Shown in pieces: positions 1-6,501 of a stretch of 15,391 nt of DNA. Source of the DNA: CAZQBY01 sp964540655. GTDB taxonomy: Archaea; Altiarchaeota; Altiarchaeia; JAFGQM01. A program made the translations under genes and the position numbers. Below the pieces are notes generated by a model. That model searched no databases. It worked only from the letters and a program-made list of their open reading frames with translations, and had not been told where the DNA came from. How positions within the stretch are numbered: the first letter of the stretch is position 1; each line of letters opens with the position of its first letter. The DNA is taken from contig CAZINR010000030.1 in the NCBI GenBank assembly GCA_964540655.1, forward strand, positions 1 to 15,391, given 5' to 3'.

Positions 1-336
1 CTCAGTCCTGTTGCTCTCGATTACCATGTTGTCGTCGAAGAAGAGCCTGTAGCCTATGTTCTCCGGGACCAGAAGCTCCAGGTAGTCCTCGGCCAATTCA
101 GAGGCTGCCGTCTGGTTGCCTGTGGTCCATTCTTGGCCTATCTCATCCAGGATGCCCTTCTTGTTGAGCGCGTCGAGGATGTCCTCGGACATGTGGTGCA
201 GGTTGATGAAGGATGTGCTGGCGCTCTCGGTCAAGGTCTCGAACCTGTAGATTGACATTGCCACGAATATGAGCAGAATGAAGAGCATGGCTATCATGGC
301 ATCCAGCGTAAGACCGAATCCCCTCCTGTTCCTCAT
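1..336 (-). CDS. Pilin-like protein, last gene of the ATPase-pilin operon (3' end outside window)
   Basis: The reading frame is open from the start codon to the window edge, so the C-terminus is missing. The N-terminus has a short positive stretch (RNRRG), then FGLTLDAMIAM and a hydrophobic segment of about 18 residues, which is the layout of a type IV prepilin. The soluble part begins YRFETLTES and has two N-glycosylation sequons (NQT, NRT). A canonical class III site would have Gln+1 and Glu+5; here +1 is Phe and the acidic residue is Asp at +6, as in the gene before it. The ATG at 336 overlaps the upstream stop as ATGA, the junction style used elsewhere in this operon; an in-frame ATG at 342 would add two residues. 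I infer a minor pilin or pseudopilin. A plain single-pass membrane protein is the alternative. Confidence 0.72.
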   Translation of the reverse strand, partial: MRNRRGFGLTLDAMIAMLFILLIFVAMSIYRFETLTESASTSFINLHHMSEDILDALNKKGILDEIGQEWTTGNQTAASELAEDYLELLVPENIGYRLFFDDNMVIESNRTE

Positions 337-848
337 CTCCATATTATGAAATTAAATCTAACGATAGTTTCGTTAAGAATGGCCGTCCTGAGGTTATTGA
401 GCTTCTCCAGCTCTCCCAAGGGCAGCTGCCCCGCCGTGAAATTGACGCCCCCGACGGTGACCAGGTTCCCGTCTATGTCGGTCACGTTCATGTAGAAATC
501 GTAGGCGCCCAGCCCCAGCAGACCTTTGTTATCGGCATAGTTGGTGGAATTCATCAGTTCTATGAAATAGGCCGCCTTGGAGATGTTTATATGTCTGTCC
601 TCTGTGGCCAGCCCCGGGACCCTGACGTTATCCTGAGCCCAGTCCTGCGGTATGCCCGGCGTCCTTATCAGCTGCTCTATCGACTCTGAGGATATCTTCT
701 GCATGTCTCTCAGGCTCTCGGCCCTGCTTATGTCTTCGTTCGTAGTGTTCCAGAGGAAGAAGACCATCGATATGGTCGCCAGAAAGACGACTGTAGCTAT
801 GGCTATGTCCCCGCTGAAGAGTTGTCCGCGGTTTTTCCCTAGGTTCAT
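333..848 (-). CDS. Pilin-like protein with six N-glycosylation sequons
   Basis: This 171-residue protein starts MNLGKNRGQLFSGDIAIA and runs into a hydrophobic helix up to about residue 33 (FFLWN), as in a type IV prepilin. Cleavage after RG would leave Gln at +1, but Glu+5 is replaced by Gly and followed by Asp at +6. The soluble part of about 135 residues has six N-x-S/T sequons (NTT, NIS, NST, NVT, NFT, NET), far more than its neighbours, which suggests a heavily glycosylated extracellular subunit. It contains no cysteine. The start overlaps the previous stop as ATGA (845-848), and its own stop overlaps the next gene, so translational coupling is likely. It is probably a minor pilin assembled by the ATPase encoded at the head of the operon. 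The head domain matches no family I can name. Confidence 0.82.
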   Translation of the reverse strand: MNLGKNRGQLFSGDIAIATVVFLATISMVFFLWNTTNEDISRAESLRDMQKISSESIEQLIRTPGIPQDWAQDNVRVPGLATEDRHINISKAAYFIELMNSTNYADNKGLLGLGAYDFYMNVTDIDGNLVTVGGVNFTAGQLPLGELEKLNNLRTAILNETIVRFNFIIWR

Positions 849-1699
849 GTCAGCACGGTCTCCAATTCGTATGAGCCTCCGTCATCACAGCCAGTAGAGT
901 CAGAATCCAGACCGATTATATAGGTGTTCCCGGCAGTCACGGCGAAGTTCCAGGTAGTCTGAGGCTCCAGCTGGAACACTATGTCCGGACTGCTGCATCC
1001 ATCGGCGATGTAATCGTAGAACATTAAGTCCGTCTTATCAGAACCGGTCATGTTGCCTGTGCCCGTGAAGGTTATCTCCAGGCTGCCGCTGACGCTCGGC
1101 ACGACTTTGTAAAGATGCCACTCGTCGTCCGAGCAGCCGTAAGAGCTGCAGGTGCTCCGGCTGTTCTCGTTTATAGTCTCCGGGTCGGGCGTGTCGCAGG
1201 TCGGGCAGTTGTCATTGTCCATGGGGTCACAGCTCTGCACGGTGCCGCAACCCTGGTTCGAGAGGCCGCATATTGTGTTTATGACTACCTCCCCGCCCTC
1301 ATTCATGACGCAGTTCTCTAGGTGCTCGCCCTTCTCCAGCTGGATAATCGATACGTTATCTGTTATAAGCGGAGTCATCAAGCCGGTTCCGCTGTAATTC
1401 AAGAACAGGAAATTCCCGGAGATTTGGACCTCGTACCTTGTCGGGCCGTGCAGGTAGCTGGGCACGGAGAAATATTTGCTGTAGCCGTTCCCGTTCTGCG
1501 ATATGACATTTATGTTGCCCGCCAGCGTCCTGCTTACGGCCTTTGCGTCAAGAAGCACCTGGAACTGGTATGATTCCTCCTGCTTTTGGAAGACTATCAA
1601 GAGGACGACCATGAAGATCAGCATGACGAAACCAATGATTACGTTGAACTCAGGACTGCCTTGCCCCTTTCCTCCGATGCCGGACCTTTTTTTACTCAT
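845..1699 (-). CDS. Large class III pilin with Cys-rich linker and PPC-like C-terminal domain
   Basis: The 284-residue protein has a class III prepilin signature: GGKG, then QGSPEF with Gln+1 and Glu+5, then a hydrophobic helix (about residues 20-41). Three parts follow: a beta-rich head (about 45-135), a linker with seven cysteines and the acidic run DPMDNDNCPTCDTPDP (about 136-175), and a C-terminal domain of about 105 residues. That last domain has the alternating strands and aG-x-YiigLdSds-x-GsYel pattern of bacterial/archaeal pre-peptidase C-terminal (PPC) beta-sandwich domains. Sequons NYS, NVS and NMT are present. It is almost twice the length of the other pilins here, so I infer a tip or adhesin-like minor pilin. 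The PPC assignment rests on pattern only. The start overlaps the preceding stop by 8 nt. Confidence 0.83.
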   Translation of the reverse strand: MSKKRSGIGGKGQGSPEFNVIIGFVMLIFMVVLLIVFQKQEESYQFQVLLDAKAVSRTLAGNINVISQNGNGYSKYFSVPSYLHGPTRYEVQISGNFLFLNYSGTGLMTPLITDNVSIIQLEKGEHLENCVMNEGGEVVINTICGLSNQGCGTVQSCDPMDNDNCPTCDTPDPETINENSRSTCSSYGCSDDEWHLYKVVPSVSGSLEITFTGTGNMTGSDKTDLMFYDYIADGCSSPDIVFQLEPQTTWNFAVTAGNTYIIGLDSDSTGCDDGGSYELETVLT

Positions 1700-2147
1700 G
1701 GATGTTTATCGTTCCTGCGTGCGGGGAGGAATATGACGTCGATTCAACAGTCAGCACGTAGTAGCCCTCCGTGCTGGGGGGCTGTGAAGAGCCGTCCAAA
1801 TCCCACCCGATCTCGCCCAGTGTCGATCTCCACACATCTGTGTAGCTGTTCCCCACGCCCATGGCCACGTTTATGGTTTTGTCGCTTATGAAGCTGTTCC
1901 CCACGTCCACGTCGCTGGGTATGTACACGGAGACCGTAAGCTTGCTGGGATGACCATGCACGTAGACGAAATCGGCCGCCTCTTTTATGCGGCCTACAGC
2001 CCTCTCAGCTGCGTCTATGTCTATCTGTTTCTCCGAGCTGGATATTTTGGTGTATGCGGCGACCAGCAAGACCATCAGTATCAGCATAGTGAATCCGGTC
2101 AAAACTAGATATTCCATTGCCGCCTGGCCCTTTGACGTTCTTTTCAT
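1692..2147 (-). CDS. Class III signal peptide pilin
   Basis: This 151-residue prepilin starts MKRTSKGQAAMEYLVLTG. The KG/QAAMEYL boundary is the classic archaeal class III site, with Gln+1 and Glu+5 after cleavage by an EppA/ArlK/PibD-type prepilin peptidase. A hydrophobic helix to about residue 31 forms the filament core. The head domain is beta-rich and has no cysteines or sequons. A frame open for 98 more codons upstream lies inside the ATPase gene and is not used; the start at 2147 overlaps the ATPase stop as ATGA (2144-2147). It follows directly after the ATPase, so it is likely a pilus subunit made together with it. Whether it is major or minor cannot be decided, though the strong standalone pilins at 5401 and 5977 look like better major subunits. 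Confidence 0.88.
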   Translation of the reverse strand: MKRTSKGQAAMEYLVLTGFTMLILMVLLVAAYTKISSSEKQIDIDAAERAVGRIKEAADFVYVHGHPSKLTVSVYIPSDVDVGNSFISDKTINVAMGVGNSYTDVWRSTLGEIGWDLDGSSQPPSTEGYYVLTVESTSYSSPHAGTINIHE

Positions 2148-3610
2148 TTGCCTTTTTGCGGTTGCTGAGCTTGCTGCGGCGGATTGCCAAAGAGATCGGG
2201 CATCTCCTTTATCAACCCTTCCAGGTCTAGGTAGAATCTCTTCACAAACCTCGCGACATCCACTTGGTTGAGTATGTTGTTCCTTAGCATGTAAGCAAGT
2301 ACCGCTTCTCTCAGCTGAAGCTCCTTGACTATCTTGTTCTTGTCGAACTTCGTCGCATGAGACAACTTGTCCAGGAAGAGTATGGGCGTCTTCAGGCTCT
2401 GCTCGCTGCTCCTTATCACTCTGTCGGTCTTCGGATCCCAATTATAAATCTGTCCCATCATGACTGTGTCCTTTATGGCTCCCGTGACTTCCACCACCTC
2501 GGTGATTCTTCTCACCAACCTTTCGTTGTGCATGAACTTGTTCTGCACCACCACCAGGTCAAGGGAGCCGATTATGCTAGCCGGGACGTTCATCGGCGCG
2601 CTCTCCAGGCGGGACGCCACCTCTCTGGCGCTGGACGAGTGGAGGGTGCCCATGCCCACCCTGCCGATGTTCATCGCGTTGAAGAGGGTTATGGCCTCCT
2701 TGCCCCTTATCTCGCCTATCATAACTCTGTCGGGCCTCATCCTCAGGGTGTCCCTCAGCAGGGCGTCCATGTCGTACTCCCCCCTCGCCTCCATCTGTAT
2801 CTTGTTCTCTATGTTGGTCGGATTCAGCTCCAGCGTGTCCTCTATTGTTATCACCCTCTCTGTTGGAGGGATGAAGGTGCAGAGGGAGTTCAGCAGAGTG
2901 GTCTTGCCGCTGCCTATTGAGCCGGCTATTATGATGTTTGCCGGAGTAAGCTTCATGCCCTCGACCGCAAGCCAGAGGAAAGCGGCTAGGTCAAGAGACA
3001 CAGTGCCGCCCTTTATGAGCTCGATGATGCTGAACATCTTCCTTCTCTGCTTCCTTATGGTTATGGTCGGACCTTTGGAGGGCAGGAAGCCGGCGGTTAT
3101 GTTGACTCTGTTTCCGTCTATGGCTGCCAGGTCTACAATCGGCTCTTTCTCCCTTTCATTCACATAGCAAAGGCTGCTCGTTACCCCCTCCACCTCCTCA
3201 GGCGTTGAGAAGGATATGTTTGTCTTGCACATCCCGTATTTCCTGTGGTAGACGAAAACGGGCAGGTTTATTCCGTTGACCATGATCTCTTCCAGATTGT
3301 CATCATCCACGAGCAGCCCCAGCCTTCCGTATCCCAGCGCCATGCCCGCCACAGCCCTGGCCACGTAATCTCTGTTGCCGGAGTCGGGCAGCTTTTTCTC
3401 TGCTATCCTCTTGACTTTGTCCCATCTGGACGAGATATCCGGGTCTCCCCTTATGTTGTCGAGATTCCTCGGCAGGATTATCTTCTTGTGCTTGCTTATG
3501 TTCTCGGCCTCAGCCTTGCTAAGCTCGGGCTCCTTGATTTCGTAGAGGGGGGTGGCTTCTTCCACATCTTCCTTTATGGCGACGTGGTCGTATTCTTCGA
3601 GGAGTTCCAT
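2144..3610 (-). CDS. Type II/IV secretion system ATPase (VirB11/GspE/ArlI-like), pilus assembly motor
   Basis: This 488-residue cytoplasmic hexameric motor would power pilin extraction and filament assembly. Visible motifs, numbered from the ATG at 3610: Walker A GSIGSGKTT with Lys236, Asp-box ITIEDTLEL shortly after, Walker B RVMIGEIRG with Glu300, and His-box GTLHSSS with His324. The first 75 residues or so are charged and variable; the region from about 85 to 200 fits the N-terminal domain of archaeal PilB/ArlI-type ATPases. I chose ATG 3610 because a TATA-like element is centred 26 nt upstream, giving a leaderless mRNA; a TTG at 3643 would add 11 residues but lies upstream of the TATA element. 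Four pilin genes follow with overlaps. No archaellum genes are seen, so adhesive pilus or secretion pilus is more likely than archaellum. Confidence 0.93.
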   Translation of the reverse strand: MELLEEYDHVAIKEDVEEATPLYEIKEPELSKAEAENISKHKKIILPRNLDNIRGDPDISSRWDKVKRIAEKKLPDSGNRDYVARAVAGMALGYGRLGLLVDDDNLEEIMVNGINLPVFVYHRKYGMCKTNISFSTPEEVEGVTSSLCYVNEREKEPIVDLAAIDGNRVNITAGFLPSKGPTITIRKQRRKMFSIIELIKGGTVSLDLAAFLWLAVEGMKLTPANIIIAGSIGSGKTTLLNSLCTFIPPTERVITIEDTLELNPTNIENKIQMEARGEYDMDALLRDTLRMRPDRVMIGEIRGKEAITLFNAMNIGRVGMGTLHSSSAREVASRLESAPMNVPASIIGSLDLVVVQNKFMHNERLVRRITEVVEVTGAIKDTVMMGQIYNWDPKTDRVIRSSEQSLKTPILFLDKLSHATKFDKNKIVKELQLREAVLAYMLRNNILNQVDVARFVKRFYLDLEGLIKEMPDLFGNPPQQAQQPQKGK

Positions 3611-3631
3611 AGAATTAATTATATAATATTC

Positions 3632-3640
3632 CTTAAAAAC
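3632..3640 (-). promoter_or_regulatory. TATA-like promoter of the ATPase-pilin operon
   Basis: Read on the minus strand the element is GTTTTTAAG. Its centre is about 26 nt from the A of the ATG at 3610, so transcription should start at or next to the start codon. No Shine-Dalgarno motif is present between it and the ATG. All four pilin genes overlap, so this is probably the only promoter for the whole operon. Confidence 0.6.
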
Positions 3641-3664
3641 CAAGGAACCAATGCCCTCCCGGAT

Positions 3665-5230
3665 TTAGTAGGCCCCCGCAATAGCGGCTGCCGCTATGGC
3701 GAAATAGGCCAGGTGCATGATTCGGAAGTAAAACTCGTTAGAGTCCCTGTATATCAGAAATAAAGACGCCGCAGCCACGGCTATCGAAGGCAGCCACAGC
3801 CCCGATAGGCCGGTTATCGCCGGGACCAGGAGGAAAGACGCGGCCGTGAGCAGCGATATGACAGTCCTTCCCTTATCCGGCCCCAGAACCACCGGTATTG
3901 TGTAAACGCCTCTCTCGCGGTCCGTCTCGTAATCTTTCAGGTCCTTGTAGTTGACCCCCAGGGTGTAGACCACCAGCAACAGGGCCGCCATCTCCGGCGG
4001 CAGGGCGCCCAAGCCCTCCTCGCCGGCGAAGACTGCGAACCCCCCCATGACGGTCGCCAGAGCGCACCCGGCAAGAGCAAGCGGCGCTAGAAGGGGATAT
4101 CTCTTGAGCCTGAAGGGAGGGGCCGAGTAGAGATATGCCAGAGCGGCAATGATTGCCAGCATCGCGCAGGCCGCATATCCGACAGAATACCCGACAAGCA
4201 GGGACATTGCAAGGAAAGAGAAGGCCAAATGGAGGCCCGTTCCGGCTGCCAGGCAGTTTCCTTTCCCGCCCGGCCGCTCGTGTGCGTCTCTGTCGAATAC
4301 GTCGTTCAGGAGCGATGCGAACTGATAGAGGAGTATTATAGAGACTGCAAAAGAGAAGGAGAAAAGATAATTGTAGAGGGGATGCTCCAGAGGCCCGGCC
4401 ACCGAATATCCAAGCAGCGAGCCGAAGGCGGCCAGGAGTGCGTAGTGGGCGGTCCTCAGGGGCCTGAAAAGGCTCGTGGGGAGGCGCAGCCGCTTCCTCT
4501 CCAGGAATATCACGACCGAAACCGCCGCCGCCACTAGGATTGAGATCACGGCCAGCGAGACTTCCGGGGTTATGTACCTTATAAGGAAACCCTTGTCAAA
4601 GGCCCCCCTGGCTATAACCTCCCCCCCCGCCAGCGGGCTGGCGAAAAAGACGTTTGAAACAGCGTATATGAGCGAGGGAATGGCCGACCAGGTGAAGAGA
4701 GCGACATATGATAGGCCCAAACCCGCAACTGATCTGATGCGGCTGCCCGTCTTTATGTATATGTAGATGAGGAGAAGGGAACCGAAAACCAAACCCTCTA
4801 TCTTCTCCCCAATGGTCGCGGACCCGTCCCCGTAGTAGGAGAGCAACATCGATGACAGATACTCGAAATCGCCGTTCAAATAGCCGATTTCGTAGCCCTG
4901 GCCCGAGGAGGCTATGCAGTCTATTACCGGGACTATGAGTATGAGCGTGAATAAGACCACAAGGACCTTTGCTATGCTCTCCGATCTGCCTCCCGTGACA
5001 GCTTTCAGGATCAGGAGAAGCGCAAGGAACAGGAGTGCGTAGGCAGCTGCAAAGTCCACGAATAAGTAATGTGCCGGCAGCAGGTGGTGGTTCGCCTCAA
5101 GAAAGCCTTCCATCAGGTTTCTGACCAATATGATTGCCAAAAGGCCAAAAAGCCAGTAGATGAGCGGAGTTTCGTCTGATTCTATCCGCCCGAAAAAGCC
5201 CCTTAAGATATCAAGCATTCCCATAGCCAC
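3665..5230 (-). CDS. UbiA-family prenyltransferase with N-terminal multi-pass membrane extension
   Basis: This 521-residue integral membrane protein has a UbiA core from about residue 260 to the end, with both aspartate-rich motifs: LLNDVFDRD near residue 309 and KDLKDYETDRERG near residue 430. These bind Mg2+ and the prenyl diphosphate. The spacing and the TIPVVLG stretch afterwards are typical of UbiA enzymes, which transfer a prenyl chain to an aromatic or lipid head-group acceptor; the acceptor cannot be told. Ordinary UbiA proteins are about 280-310 residues. Here about 255 residues with roughly six predicted helices precede the core, with no family I recognise. The GTG at 5230 sits 26 nt from a TATA-like element; ATGs at 5224 and 5218 are alternatives. 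It is a separate transcript from the ATPase operon, 54 nt upstream of it. Confidence 0.88.
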   Translation of the reverse strand: MAMGMLDILRGFFGRIESDETPLIYWLFGLLAIILVRNLMEGFLEANHHLLPAHYLFVDFAAAYALLFLALLLILKAVTGGRSESIAKVLVVLFTLILIVPVIDCIASSGQGYEIGYLNGDFEYLSSMLLSYYGDGSATIGEKIEGLVFGSLLLIYIYIKTGSRIRSVAGLGLSYVALFTWSAIPSLIYAVSNVFFASPLAGGEVIARGAFDKGFLIRYITPEVSLAVISILVAAAVSVVIFLERKRLRLPTSLFRPLRTAHYALLAAFGSLLGYSVAGPLEHPLYNYLFSFSFAVSIILLYQFASLLNDVFDRDAHERPGGKGNCLAAGTGLHLAFSFLAMSLLVGYSVGYAACAMLAIIAALAYLYSAPPFRLKRYPLLAPLALAGCALATVMGGFAVFAGEEGLGALPPEMAALLLVVYTLGVNYKDLKDYETDRERGVYTIPVVLGPDKGRTVISLLTAASFLLVPAITGLSGLWLPSIAVAAASLFLIYRDSNEFYFRIMHLAYFAIAAAAIAGAY

Positions 5231-5252
5231 CGGATTAGGTTAGGCCGCATGG

Positions 5253-5260
5253 TTTAAAAA
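5253..5260 (-). promoter_or_regulatory. TATA-like promoter of the UbiA gene
   Basis: Minus-strand TTTTTAAA is centred about 26 nt from the GTG at 5230 and 32 nt from the ATG at 5224, so the mRNA is leaderless or nearly so. It is half of a divergent promoter region shared with the pilin gene at 5401. Confidence 0.55.
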
Positions 5261-5306
5261 TAATCTTTATGTGCCCGACAAAAGCCGGATTTGACAGTTT
5301 TCAGCA

Positions 5307-5313
5307 TTTTTAT
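5307..5313 (+). promoter_or_regulatory. TATA-like promoter of the first major-pilin-like gene
   Basis: TTTTTAT followed by AGG. A start about 26 nt downstream would fall near 5335-5338, leaving a leader of about 65 nt. This is the longest leader predicted in the window. It carries the ACAACC repeats and a GAGGT Shine-Dalgarno-like element at 5387-5391. Confidence 0.55.
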
Positions 5314-5339
5314 AGGACTAGCCGTAAAATTAGACAGCT

Positions 5340-5380
5340 ACAACCCTAGGAAACACAACCTTAGGATACAACCACAACCC
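5340..5380 (+). repeat. ACAACC repeats in the 5' leader of the pilin gene
   Basis: The hexamer ACAACC occurs four times, at 5340, 5355, 5368 and 5374. The first two copies are followed by CTAGGA and TTAGGA, giving two near-identical 12-mers 15 nt apart. The tract is nearly free of T and G outside these boxes, so the RNA would be largely unstructured. It lies between the predicted transcription start and the ribosome binding site. A protein-binding or stability element of a highly expressed pilin mRNA is possible; this role is inference. Confidence 0.5.
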
Positions 5381-5400
5381 AAATAAGAGGTTACAAAAAA

Positions 5401-5868
5401 ATGATGCACAGAAAAGGACAAGGTGCTATGGAATACCTGATGACATACGGGTGGGCAATACTCGTGGTCATCATAGTCGGTGTTGTGCTCTGGCAGATGG
5501 GCATATTCAACCCGTCCGGAGCGGCAGCCCCCGGCTCAAGCGGATTCGGCAGTGTCAGGCCCCAGGATTGGGCTTGTAGCAGTGCTGATGGCACAGTTGA
5601 TGCGCAGTGGGTCAACGGCGCAGGCCAGAAGATAACCGTTTCGCCACCATCCGGCGGATGTGTCTATGACGGCACTACGTATGCCTCAGGCACTGACTTC
5701 AACGTGAGCGCCAACGGCAGGTTCACCTGCGACCACGGAGCAACCAGCGGATGCACAGGCCTCTCTGCGGGCGACCGCTTCGAGTCCACGGTGACTCTGA
5801 CCTGGACCCCGGCTTCCGGAGGTATTTCGCACACCGAATCAGGCAAGGTCTGGAAGGCCGCAGAATAA
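5401..5868 (+). CDS. Class III signal peptide pilin, candidate major pilin 1
   Basis: This 155-residue prepilin starts MMHRKGQGAMEYLMTYGWA. The KG/QGAMEY site has Gln+1 and Glu+5, followed by a hydrophobic helix ending in VVLWQMGIF. The head of about 115 residues is rich in Gly, Ser and Thr, has four cysteines (ACSS, GGCV, FTCD, SGCT) that could form two disulfides, and one sequon (NVS). ATG-ATG gives two possible starts, 5401 or 5404; a GAGGT motif lies about 10 nt upstream. The gene has its own promoter, an unusual leader and its own terminator, as expected for an abundant filament subunit. The ATPase at 2144-3610 is the obvious motor candidate. The gene at 5977 is a paralogue. Confidence 0.9.
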   Translation: MMHRKGQGAMEYLMTYGWAILVVIIVGVVLWQMGIFNPSGAAAPGSSGFGSVRPQDWACSSADGTVDAQWVNGAGQKITVSPPSGGCVYDGTTYASGTDFNVSANGRFTCDHGATSGCTGLSAGDRFESTVTLTWTPASGGISHTESGKVWKAAE

Positions 5869-5910
5869 GCCCAGCTTATTCCAAGGCCGTTCCTTTCTTT
5901 TTTCTTTTTT
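5863..5910 (+). terminator. Hairpin and T-tract terminator overlapping the pilin stop codon
   Basis: A perfect 8-bp inverted repeat, GAATAAGC / GCTTATTC, with a CCA loop (5863-5881) includes the TAA stop codon. A pyrimidine tract follows at 5890-5910, with T runs broken by single C residues. The T-tract alone is a good archaeal terminator. The hairpin could instead protect the 3' end of the pilin mRNA. Confidence 0.65.
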
Positions 5911-5947
5911 CCAATTCTCCCCAGTTCTGAGTTTTCTTCTAATTCTG

Positions 5948-5957
5948 CTTTTAATTA
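5948..5957 (+). promoter_or_regulatory. TATA-like promoter of the second pilin gene
   Basis: CTTTTAATTA is centred about 25 nt upstream of the ATG at 5977, which predicts a leaderless mRNA. The contrast with the long leader of the paralogue at 5401 means the two pilins are probably controlled differently. Confidence 0.55.
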
Positions 5958-5976
5958 ATCATACCTTTATTATTGT

Positions 5977-6429
5977 ATGCACGTTATGGGGCGCAAGGGC
6001 CAGTCGGCCATGGAGTACATGAGCACCTATGGATGGGCCGTGCTCGTAGTCATCATAATCGGGGTTGCCATATGGCAGATGGGGTTGCTGGACATCGGCA
6101 GCCGCGTGAACCCCGGCTATTCCGGCTTCAGCGTCCTGACGCCCGTCGACTGGTCTTTGGTCAAGGGTGGGGGGACGTGCACCCTCGCCGTCCAGTTCTC
6201 CAATGCCGCGGGAGAGGAGATAAACTCGGTGTCTTTGTCGACCGGAGACGCGTGCGTGCCGGACACGGTCAGCGCCGGAGAGGCCACAGTCTGCAGCAGG
6301 CCCATAGGCGACTGCGGCGAGCCGGGAAAGGCATTTGAGGAGAACGTGGTGGCGACGTATCAGCGCTCCTCCGACAACATATCCTTCCAGACCGCAGGCA
6401 CGATATGGGGCAATATCGAGGGCGCTTGA
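5977..6429 (+). CDS. Class III signal peptide pilin, candidate major pilin 2
   Basis: This 150-residue prepilin starts MHVMGRKGQSAMEYMSTYGWA. It has a Gln+1/Glu+5 cleavage region and a helix ending in AIWQMGLL. From RKGQ to WQMG it matches the pilin at 5401 almost position for position, but the head domains share little apart from a W soon after the helix (PxDW/PQDW) and a C-terminal W in the last ten residues or so. Four cysteines (GTCT, DACV, TVCS, GDCG) could pair, and one sequon (NIS) is present. ATG 5977 is chosen from the TATA spacing; ATG 5986 is in frame and would give MGRKGQ. It is a tandem duplicate with a diversified exposed surface. No clear terminator follows before the purA promoter. 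Confidence 0.88.
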   Translation: MHVMGRKGQSAMEYMSTYGWAVLVVIIIGVAIWQMGLLDIGSRVNPGYSGFSVLTPVDWSLVKGGGTCTLAVQFSNAAGEEINSVSLSTGDACVPDTVSAGEATVCSRPIGDCGEPGKAFEENVVATYQRSSDNISFQTAGTIWGNIEGA

Positions 6430-6445
6430 ACAGATTAAACTGAAT

Positions 6446-6454
6446 ATTTTATAT
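6446..6454 (+). promoter_or_regulatory. TATA-like promoter of purA
   Basis: TTTTATAT is centred near 6450 in an A/T-rich stretch just after the pilin gene. The predicted start is near 6476, giving a leader of about 25 nt that is long enough to hold the ribosome binding site at 6490-6495. Confidence 0.5.
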
Positions 6455-6489
6455 GTGCTCAATCTTAATCTATATTCTTATTCAAAAAT

Positions 6490-6495
6490 AAGGTG
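6490..6495 (+). promoter_or_regulatory. Ribosome binding site deciding the purA start
   Basis: AAGGTG lies 6 nt before the ATG at 6502 and complements the 3' end of 16S rRNA. Its last three bases are an in-frame GTG that could be read as a start three codons earlier; the motif and the conserved MGKTVVVVGGQFGDEG beginning favour the ATG. Confidence 0.55.
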
Positions 6496-6501
6496 TCAAC
6501 G

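Noticed and set aside
2148..2441. N-terminal extension of the pilin at 1692-2147
   Set aside because: The extra 98 codons lie inside the ATPase gene and would put the class III signal peptide in the middle of the protein.
1..3610. Archaellum (arl/fla) operon
   Set aside because: The ATPase is compatible, but no archaellum accessory genes (arlC-H) or archaellin-type tandem genes are seen beside it.
5340..5380. CRISPR array or attachment site
   Set aside because: The repeats are only 6-12 nt, with uneven short spacing, and no cas or integrase gene is near.
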